A stretch of DNA of 5,041 nt, from contig DATBFY010000424.1 in the NCBI GenBank assembly GCA_036558265.1, forward strand, positions 1-5,041, written 5' to 3'. The stretch's first letter is position 1. The number at the start of each line of letters is the position of its first letter. Shown piece after piece: positions 1 through 5,041 of this stretch. A model generated the notes under the pieces. The model was not told the DNA's origin. It saw only the letters and a program-made list of their open reading frames with translations, and searched no databases. Both the position numbers and the translations under genes were made by a program. Source of the stretch: RYN-433 sp036558265. GTDB taxonomy: Bacteria; Planctomycetota; Phycisphaerae; Tepidisphaerales; Tepidisphaeraceae.

Positions 1-2
1 GC

Positions 3-272
3 GATGCGCCGGCGGGCTGGCGCACATCCATCTATTATCATTATTACGAGTTCCCCCAGCCGCATCACGTTCACCCGCACTACGGCGTGCGCACCGATCG
101 CTACAAGCTGATGTACTTCACGGACCTGAACGAGTGGGAGCTGTACGACCTGCAACAGGACCCCAACGAGCTGCGCAACGTGTACCTGGAGCCCGAATAC
201 ACCGAGGTGCGAGACAAGATGACGGCGGAGCTGAAGCGGCTGCGGACCGAATTGAAGGACGAGGGAAAGTGA
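3..272 (+). CDS. Sulfatase, C-terminal fragment (5' end outside window)
   Basis: The frame is open from the window edge (first full codon at 3) to a TGA at 270-272, giving the last 89 residues of a protein. The sequence reads like the C-terminal subdomain of type I (formylglycine-dependent) sulfatases: a SIYYHYYEFP stretch, then HYGVRTDRYKLMYF, then the signature WELYDLQQDPNELRNVY, and a closing charged helix rich in E, K and R. In this family the segment packs against the catalytic domain, and the HYGVRT-RYKL part lies near the active site. The CxPxR site that is converted to formylglycine would be far upstream and is not visible, so activity and substrate cannot be judged. Planctomycetes carry many such enzymes for removing sulfate from polysaccharides. 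A GTG at 87 is an internal valine codon, not a start. Family assignment is firm; the specific substrate class is unknown. Confidence 0.85.
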   Translation, partial: DAPAGWRTSIYYHYYEFPQPHHVHPHYGVRTDRYKLMYFTDLNEWELYDLQQDPNELRNVYLEPEYTEVRDKMTAELKRLRTELKDEGK

Positions 273-300
273 TGCGCGGCTCAACTCAACAGGGGGCGGG

Positions 301-306
301 TATAAT
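301..306 (+). promoter_or_regulatory. Perfect -10 box (TATAAT) ahead of the TAXI protein gene
   Basis: TATAAT stands out in a GC-rich 42-base gap between the sulfatase stop and the next gene. Eight bases separate it from the GTG at 315, so a transcript starting at the usual distance would begin at about 313-315, on or beside that codon. No convincing -35 box lies 15-19 bases upstream; the region is GGCTCAACTCAAC followed by a G-run. The upstream TG of an extended -10 is also absent. The hexamer is seen directly; promoter activity is inferred. Confidence 0.5.
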
Positions 307-314
307 GTAAGCGA

Positions 315-1796
315 GTGTTCCGCCGCTGCCCCCCGGGTGCCCGCATGGAGCAATCGCGCACGCCACAGCAGCCCGGCCGCCCGCACGGCGCCGATTCCGA
401 CAACATCCAATCACTTCACGATTGGCGCGAGTGGCTGCGCGTGGTGTTGCCGTTCGTGCTGCTGGGCCTGGTGGCGCTGGCGGCGGTCTGGCCGCTGCTC
501 AAGCCCGCGCCGCCCAAACGGGTGGTGATCGCGACGGGCCCCGAGGGCTCGAGCTACAACGAGTTCGCCGCGGAGTACGCCCGGTTCTTCGCCGAACACG
601 GCATTACGCTGGCGATTCGCAAGACCGAGGGCTCGCGCGAGAACTACCTCCTGCTGAACGACCCGCATAGCGGCGTGGACGCGGCGCTGGTGCAGGGCGG
701 CACGGCGCCGCCGCTCGACCAGCTCGACGACCTGGTCGCCATGTGCGCCGTGTCGTTCGAGCCGTTGTTCATCCTCTTCCGGCCGCAGGCGTTTGGGGGC
801 GAACCGCTGGAGCGGCTGGACCAGCTCCGGGGCAAGCGCCTGGCGGTCGGAAAGGAGACGGGCGGGACGTACTGGCTTTCGACGCCCCTGCTGGCGCTTC
901 ACGGCATCGGGACGAGCCAGGACAAGGCGACCACGATCGTTCACCTCAGCGGCGCCGGATCGATCAAAAAGCTGCAAGCGGGGGAGATCGATGCGGGCTT
1001 CTACTCGGTCTCCGCCGACACCCCGTACATTGCCGAGGCGCTCCAGACGCCGGGGATCGAGATCATGAGCCTCAAGCTGGCGCCGGCGTATGCCGACCGG
1101 TTCGCCTTCTGCACGCTGGTGACGTTGCACGAGGGGATGGTCGACCTGCCGCACGACCTGCCAAGTCACGATGTCGCCATGATCGCGCCTACGACGGCGC
1201 TGATCGCGCGAAAGGACACGCACCCGGCGATCGTCGAGCTGCTGGTTCACGCCGCCCAGAAGGTGCATGCCAGGCGTGACCCGCTGGTCCCCGCCGGGGC
1301 GTTCCCGAGCCTGGATTACACCGAGCTGCCGATCAGCTCGGACGCGCGCTATCACTTCAACAACAAGCCGGGGATCCTGCAGCGGAACCTGCCGTTCTGG
1401 CTGGCTTCGCTGATCGACCGCCTGCTGATCCTGATCGTGCCGCTGGCGGTGGTGATGATCCCGGTGCTGCGCCTGGCGCCGCGGCTTTACCAGTGGCGGA
1501 TGCAGTCGCGCGTCTACCGCTGGTACAAGCGGATCAGGCGGCTGGACGGCCGAATGTTGGAGGCGAGCGATCCGGAGGAGCTTGCCGACGTGCGCGCCGA
1601 CGCCCAGCGGCTGGAACGGGAGATCGCCGAGCACACGAAGGTGCCGCTGGCGTACATGGGGCACTTCTACGCGATGCGGACGCACCTGGGCTACCTGCGC
1701 GAGCAGTTTGCGACACGAGGCGTGGACGGAAGCGCGTCGGCGAACGCATCCACGACCACAGTGGCGTCAACGGCCACAACCCCAGCGTCCCCATGA
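315..1796 (+). CDS. Membrane-anchored TAXI-family (TRAP-type) solute-binding protein
   Basis: This is a 493-residue protein if it starts at GTG 315, or 483 residues if it starts at ATG 345. Residues about 41-62 form a hydrophobic segment. The periplasmic-binding-protein domain of the TAXI/NMT1-like type follows (about 69-350), opening with KRVVIATGPEGSSYNEFA and containing RGKRLAVGKETGGTYW (172-187) and LQAGEIDAGFY (220-230). A second hydrophobic segment (about 370-387) leads into a basic stretch, a charged helical region (about 412-440) and a Ser/Thr/Ala-rich tail (470-493). The likely topology is a cytoplasmic N-terminus, a periplasmic binding domain and a cytoplasmic C-terminus. Free TAXI proteins have a signal peptide and partner with a TRAP permease; this one is tethered at both ends and no permease is in the window. 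Neither start has a Shine-Dalgarno site. GTG 315 was chosen because it lies 8 bases after TATAAT, the same spacing as in the next gene. The ligand is unknown. Confidence 0.8.
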   Translation: MFRRCPPGARMEQSRTPQQPGRPHGADSDNIQSLHDWREWLRVVLPFVLLGLVALAAVWPLLKPAPPKRVVIATGPEGSSYNEFAAEYARFFAEHGITLAIRKTEGSRENYLLLNDPHSGVDAALVQGGTAPPLDQLDDLVAMCAVSFEPLFILFRPQAFGGEPLERLDQLRGKRLAVGKETGGTYWLSTPLLALHGIGTSQDKATTIVHLSGAGSIKKLQAGEIDAGFYSVSADTPYIAEALQTPGIEIMSLKLAPAYADRFAFCTLVTLHEGMVDLPHDLPSHDVAMIAPTTALIARKDTHPAIVELLVHAAQKVHARRDPLVPAGAFPSLDYTELPISSDARYHFNNKPGILQRNLPFWLASLIDRLLILIVPLAVVMIPVLRLAPRLYQWRMQSRVYRWYKRIRRLDGRMLEASDPEELADVRADAQRLEREIAEHTKVPLAYMGHFYAMRTHLGYLREQFATRGVDGSASANASTTTVASTATTPASP

Positions 1797-1801
1797 TTTG
1801 C

Positions 1802-1831
1802 TTGGTGACTCGTCGCCGGTTGCGTTACACT
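1802..1831 (+). promoter_or_regulatory. Putative sigma70-like promoter for the hydrolase operon
   Basis: TTGGTG (1802-1807) and TACACT (1826-1831) are 18 bases apart in the 43-base gap after the TAXI gene stop. The -35 matches the TTGACA consensus at 3 of 6 positions and the -10 matches TATAAT at 4 of 6, including the key TA and final T. Eight bases separate the -10 from the ATG at 1840, whose A is the first purine at a suitable initiation distance apart from two G residues very close to the -10. The geometry predicts a leaderless transcript. The motifs are seen; function is inferred. Confidence 0.5.
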
Positions 1832-1839
1832 TTGGCCCC

Positions 1840-2703
1840 ATGCCTACCGCACGACATCTCATCGGGGTCGTCGCCGTCATCATCTCCGCCTTCCTGCTCA
1901 TCCGGGGCGGCGTGTTTGCCGCCGAGGCCGGGCCGGCGCTTCGCTTCACCGCACGCTCGCAACCCGAGCGCAATGGCCAGTTCACCGTCCACGAGCGCCC
2001 GCTCGAGTGGGACGCGCGCCAGACCGCCGTCCTCATCGTGGACATGTGGGACAAGCACTGGTGCGACGGCGCCACCCGCCGATCGACCGCGTTCGCCCCG
2101 CGCATCAGCGAGATGGCAAAAGCGGTGCGCTCGCGCGGCGGGCTGGTCGTCCACGCCCCCAGCGACTGCATGAAGTTCTACGAGGGCACGCCCCAGCGGC
2201 AGCTCGCCAAGGACGCGCCCAAGGCCACCCCGCCCACGCCGGTGCACGGCTGGCGGTATCTCGACCTCAACTGCGAGGCGCCCCTGCCGATCGACGACTC
2301 CGACGGCGGCTGTGACTGCGATCCGCCCTGCAAGCAGCCCACCGGCGGCAAGTACCCCTGGACCCGCGAGAACCCGCTGATCGAGGTCGCCCCGACCGAC
2401 GCGGTCAGCCAGGACGGCCAGGAGATCTACAACCTCTTCCACCAGCGCGGCATCAAGCACGTGATCATCTGCGGCGTGCACCTGAACATGTGCGTGCTTG
2501 GCCGCACGTTCGCGATCCGCCAGCTCACCGACTGGGGCTTCGACGTGGTCCTCGCGCGCGACCTGACCGACACGATGTACAACCACAAGAAGCCCCCCTA
2601 CGTCCCGCACGACCAGGGCACGCAGCTCGTCATCCAGCACGTCGAACGCTACTGGTGCCCGACGACGACCAGCGACCAGATCATCGGCGACAAAAAGGAT
2701 TGA
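1840..2703 (+). CDS. Secreted isochorismatase-family cysteine hydrolase with Cys-rich insertion
   Basis: The 287-residue protein has a signal peptide: basic R5/H6, a hydrophobic core at about 7-20, and a likely cut near A27 or A28 (VFA-AEA). The mature part has the isochorismatase-like Rossmann fold. Strand one is AVLIVDMW with catalytic D68. The nucleophile is C218 in CGVHLNMCVLGR (211-222), followed by GFDVVLARDLTDTMYN (233-248). Family members hydrolyse amide or ester-like bonds (nicotinamidases, N-carbamoyl hydrolases, isochorismatase) with an Asp-Lys-Cys triad. Here the usual lysine position, four residues before the conserved DA, aligns to V183 in IEVAPTDA, so the lysine is absent or supplied elsewhere (K171 is a candidate). 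Residues about 105-178 contain an insertion with C110, C145, C158, C160 and C164, including CDCDPPC; C75 and C273 add to the set. The open frame extends upstream to 1582, but that part overlaps the TAXI gene, and ATG 1840 gives a clean signal peptide and sits 8 bases after a -10 box. The gene is first in a tight pair with the next one. Fold is firm; substrate is unknown. Confidence 0.85.
   Translation: MPTARHLIGVVAVIISAFLLIRGGVFAAEAGPALRFTARSQPERNGQFTVHERPLEWDARQTAVLIVDMWDKHWCDGATRRSTAFAPRISEMAKAVRSRGGLVVHAPSDCMKFYEGTPQRQLAKDAPKATPPTPVHGWRYLDLNCEAPLPIDDSDGGCDCDPPCKQPTGGKYPWTRENPLIEVAPTDAVSQDGQEIYNLFHQRGIKHVIICGVHLNMCVLGRTFAIRQLTDWGFDVVLARDLTDTMYNHKKPPYVPHDQGTQLVIQHVERYWCPTTTSDQIIGDKKD
2695..2699 (+). 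promoter_or_regulatory. Ribosome binding site for the tandem hydrolase gene
   Basis: AAGGA lies inside the last codons of the cysteine hydrolase gene, 6 bases ahead of the ATG at 2706. It fixes the start of the downstream gene and contrasts with the upstream gene, which has no Shine-Dalgarno site. With only two bases between the stop (2701-2703) and the start, translation of the two genes is probably coupled. Confidence 0.6.
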
Positions 2704-2705
2704 GC

Positions 2706-5024
2706 ATGTCCGCCACGCGCTCACGTAGGGCTCGCTTCAGCGAGCGGAATCTCCTCGCCGTCCTCTTCATTCTTCTGCTGCCCACAACCGGCCGCGCCGC
2801 CGACCCACAGCCGCTTCCCGGCACCAACCCGCTGACGATGCGGGGCGACATCGCCTCGCAGATGGTGGATGGGATCGACCGCTTCCTCATGAAGCAGATC
2901 GAAAAGGCTGCCAAGGAGCGCGGAAGATTCTGGCATCGCGATTTCTCTTCGCCTGAGGCTTACGACAAGTCCATCGCCGACAACCGCGCGCGCCTGGCTC
3001 ACATCCTGGGCGTGCGCGACGCTCGGCCCGACAAGGTCGAGATGGAACTCGTCGCAACGACCGACCATGCTGCGCTCATCGGCAAGTCCGACGCCTTCGA
3101 GGCCCACGCCGTCCGCTGGCCCGCCTTCGGCGACGTCCATGGCGAAGGCCTGTTGCTCAAGCCCATCGGCCGCGAGCCGATCGCCGACGTGATCGCCATT
3201 CCCGACGCCGACCAGACGCCCGAGATGATCGCGGGCCTGGTGGATGGCGTCGCGCCCGAATCGCAGTTCGCTCGCCGCTTGGCCGAATCCGGCTGCCGCG
3301 TGATCGTCCCCGTCCTGCTCGACCGGAAAACGCAGAAGCGTTTAGCGCCGGGCCGCACCGACGGCCCGGAGTTGAGCAACCGCGAGTACATCTATCGCTC
3401 GGCCTACGAGCTTGGGCGACACGTCATCGGCTACGAGGTGGAGAAGGTTCTCGCCGCTGTCGATTGGTGCACCCGCGACGCCAAGGACCGGCCGGTCGGC
3501 GTCTTCGGCTACGGCGAGGGCGGCATGCTCGCCATTTATGCCGCCGCACTCGACACCCGCATCAAGGCCGCCGCCGTCAGCGGGTATTTCGGCCGGCGCG
3601 AGCGAGTCTGGTCCGAGCCGATCGAGCGCAACGTCTTCGGCTTGCTCGAGCGGTTCGGCGACGCGGAGCTGGCCTCGATGGTCTGCCCGCGCGGCCTGCT
3701 CATCGAGATCGCGAACGCGCCGCAGGTCAGGATCACCGGCAAAGGCGCCGGGCCCGGCGAGCTGACTGCTCCGGGCGGCACTTCCGACGAGGCAGCCGGT
3801 GCCGCAGCACTCATTGCCAACGAGGAGTGGCAGAAGCGCCAAATCCGTACCGGCCAAGCCGGCGGCCCGCCAGGAGCCACCCAATCGCTCGCCGCTCTCC
3901 TCCGCCTGCTGACCGGCGCCGACGTCCAGGTCCCGGCCCGGACCACCCCGCCGCGCCGACTGCTCGAAATCGACCCCGCCCCCCGCCAGGCCCGCCAGCT
4001 CCACGAGCTCGACCGCCACAACCAGCAAGTCCTCAGCCGCTCCTACGACGTCCGCCGCGAGTACATGAAGAAGCTCGACTTCTCGTCGGTTGAGAAGTAC
4101 GAGCAATCGGCCAAGGCGTACCGCGAACAGCTTTATAATGACGTCCTTGGCCGCTTCGACGAACCCCTCCTCCCCTTAAACGCGCGCACCCGCAAGGCCT
4201 ACGACACCAATAAATACACTGGCTACGAGGTCGCCCTCGACGTCTTCCCCGACGTCTTCGCCTACGGCATCCTCCTTCTCCCCAAGGACCTCAAAGAAGG
4301 CGAAAAGCGTCCCGTCGTCGTCTGCCAGCACGGCCTCGAAGGCCGGCCGCAGGACACCGTCGAAGGCGACAGCCCGTATTATCACGCCTTCGCCGCCCGA
4401 CTTTGCGAGCAGGGCTTCATCACCTTCGCGCCGCAGAACCTGTACATCTTCCACGACCGCTTCCGCGTCCTGGGCCGCAAGGCCAATCCGCTGGGCAAGA
4501 CGATCTGGTCGATCATCATCCCCCAGCACCAGCAGGTCCTGAACTTCCTCAAAACCCTCCCCAACGTGGACGCCAAGCGCATCGCCTTCTACGGCCTCTC
4601 CTATGGCGGCAAGACCGCCATGCGCGTGCCCGCCGTCCTGACCGACTACTGCCTGTCGATCTGCTCGGGCGACTTCAACGAGTGGGTCGTCAAGAACGCC
4701 TCGACGACCTTGGCGATGAGCTACGTCTTCTCGCCCGAGTACGAGATCTTCGAATGGGACCTGGGCAGCACCTTCAACTACGCCGAGATGGCCGCCCTGA
4801 TCGCCCCGCGCCCCTTCATGGTCGAACGCGGGCACTTCGACGGGGTATCTACCGACGAGTGGGTCGCGTTCGAGTTCGCCAAGGTTCGGCGGCTTTACCA
4901 CGGACAATTAAAGTTGCCCGACGACCGCTGCCAGATCGAGTTCTTCACCGGCCCGCACACGATCCACGGCGTCGGCACGTTCGAGTTCCTGCACCATCAC
5001 CTGAACTGGGAGAAACCGCGATGA
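2706..5024 (+). CDS. Secreted tandem alpha/beta hydrolase (acetyl xylan esterase/dienelactone hydrolase-like); N-terminal half likely inactive
   Basis: The 772-residue protein has a signal peptide: an Arg-rich start, a hydrophobic core at 16-26, and a likely cut near A31 or A32. It then has two alpha/beta-hydrolase halves. The C-terminal half (about 445-772) is complete: a helical lead-in with DFSSVEKYEQS (458-468), an oxyanion-loop motif QHGLEG (541-546), the nucleophile elbow GLSYG with S632, a probable acid D712 in ERGHFDG, and a probable histidine H751 or H754 in GPHTIHG. This resembles acetyl xylan esterase and peptidase S9-type esterases. The N-terminal half (about 45-340) repeats the layout: DFSSPEAYDKS (79-89), an elbow GYGEG (268-272) and PRGLLIE (328-334). 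It has Gly instead of Ser at the elbow, Pro339 at the acid position and no HG motif at the oxyanion loop. A Gly/Ala/Pro-rich linker follows (about 339-445). The halves look like an old internal duplication. An AAGGA site and a 2-base gap tie the gene to the upstream hydrolase. The actual ester substrate cannot be read from the sequence; a carbohydrate ester is a guess from the family. Confidence 0.85.
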   Translation: MSATRSRRARFSERNLLAVLFILLLPTTGRAADPQPLPGTNPLTMRGDIASQMVDGIDRFLMKQIEKAAKERGRFWHRDFSSPEAYDKSIADNRARLAHILGVRDARPDKVEMELVATTDHAALIGKSDAFEAHAVRWPAFGDVHGEGLLLKPIGREPIADVIAIPDADQTPEMIAGLVDGVAPESQFARRLAESGCRVIVPVLLDRKTQKRLAPGRTDGPELSNREYIYRSAYELGRHVIGYEVEKVLAAVDWCTRDAKDRPVGVFGYGEGGMLAIYAAALDTRIKAAAVSGYFGRRERVWSEPIERNVFGLLERFGDAELASMVCPRGLLIEIANAPQVRITGKGAGPGELTAPGGTSDEAAGAAALIANEEWQKRQIRTGQAGGPPGATQSLAALLRLLTGADVQVPARTTPPRRLLEIDPAPRQARQLHELDRHNQQVLSRSYDVRREYMKKLDFSSVEKYEQSAKAYREQLYNDVLGRFDEPLLPLNARTRKAYDTNKYTGYEVALDVFPDVFAYGILLLPKDLKEGEKRPVVVCQHGLEGRPQDTVEGDSPYYHAFAARLCEQGFITFAPQNLYIFHDRFRVLGRKANPLGKTIWSIIIPQHQQVLNFLKTLPNVDAKRIAFYGLSYGGKTAMRVPAVLTDYCLSICSGDFNEWVVKNASTTLAMSYVFSPEYEIFEWDLGSTFNYAEMAALIAPRPFMVERGHFDGVSTDEWVAFEFAKVRRLYHGQLKLPDDRCQIEFFTGPHTIHGVGTFEFLHHHLNWEKPR
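5009..5012 (+). promoter_or_regulatory. Likely ribosome binding site for the next gene
   Basis: GGAG (GGGAG if extended to 5008) sits 8 bases ahead of the ATG at 5021, within the last codons of the tandem hydrolase gene. Position and spacing suit translational coupling, but the motif is short in GC-rich DNA. Confidence 0.4.
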
Positions 5025-5041
5025 CCAACCGCCTCTTTCCG
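5021..5041 (+). CDS. Start of a further operon gene (truncated by window end)
   Basis: An ATG at 5021 overlaps the hydrolase TGA as ATGA, a common arrangement for coupled genes in one operon. Seven codons are visible (MTNRLFP) before the window ends, with a GGAG site 8 bases upstream. The opening is compatible with the start of a signal peptide but is far too short to assign. The support is the overlap and the ribosome-binding-like site only. Confidence 0.45.

Noticed and set aside
273..314. Terminator after the sulfatase gene
   Set aside because: The gap has no inverted repeat with a T-run; only a TCAAC direct doublet, a G-run and the TATAAT box are seen.
411..1685. Long minus-strand open frame (424 codons) opposite the TAXI gene
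   Set aside because: The translation is Arg/His/Gln-rich with no domain-like pattern. It mirrors the codon structure of the GC-rich + strand gene, whose family motifs are clear.
1582..1839. In-frame upstream extension of the cysteine hydrolase
   Set aside because: It overlaps the TAXI coding sequence in another frame and reads as an Arg/Thr/Pro-rich shadow. It would also place the signal peptide in the middle of the protein.
2490..2705. In-frame upstream extension of the tandem hydrolase
   Set aside because: It lies inside the cysteine hydrolase gene and has an Arg/His/Pro-rich shadow composition. ATG 2706 has a ribosome binding site and is followed by a signal peptide.
1825..2724. Minus-strand open frame (299 codons) opposite the cysteine hydrolase gene
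   Set aside because: The translation is a low-complexity Val/Ala/Gly/Asp/Arg sequence typical of the shadow frame of a high-GC gene. The + strand has a signal peptide and catalytic motifs.
2706..2801. Possible twin-arginine (Tat) signal in the tandem hydrolase (SRRARF)
   Set aside because: There is a paired arginine, but the residues after it do not fit the SRRxFLK pattern. A general secretory signal is the simpler reading.
3747..3758. Perfect 12-base palindrome GCCGGGCCCGGC, as a possible operator or terminator stem
   Set aside because: It is inside a coding sequence, in a GC-rich linker, with no loop and no T-run. Such palindromes are expected by chance at this base composition.

Overview
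The window is high-GC and gene-dense. All supported genes are on the + strand. The gene content is a sulfatase tail, a secreted isochorismatase-fold cysteine hydrolase and a large secreted tandem alpha/beta hydrolase. Together with sparse Shine-Dalgarno sites and -10 boxes placed just ahead of start codons, this suggests a planctomycete, perhaps of the Phycisphaerae/Tepidisphaerales type. That placement is an inference from gene families and style; there is no rRNA or other marker here to confirm it.

Layout: (1) positions 3-272 are the C-terminal end of a sulfatase that begins outside the window. (2) After a 42-base gap carrying a perfect TATAAT box comes a membrane-anchored TAXI-type solute-binding protein (315-1796, or 345-1796), with one transmembrane segment on each side of the binding domain and a cytoplasmic tail. 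(3) After a 43-base gap with a promoter-like TTGGTG-18-TACACT comes a secreted isochorismatase-family protein (1840-2703), probably read from a leaderless mRNA. (4) Two bases after its stop, a 772-residue secreted protein with two alpha/beta-hydrolase halves begins (2706-5024). Its C-terminal half keeps the catalytic residues and its N-terminal half appears to have lost them. (5) An ATGA overlap at the end (5021) suggests that another gene follows in the same operon.

The cysteine hydrolase and the double hydrolase look like one transcription unit whose two products are both exported. They may act on the same ester- or amide-bearing compound outside the cytoplasm; the substrate cannot be read from the sequence. 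The TAXI protein and the sulfatase have no visible link to that pair beyond proximity and shared strand. No RNA genes, insertion sequences, CRISPR arrays or convincing terminators were seen. No intergenic stretch exceeds 45 bases.
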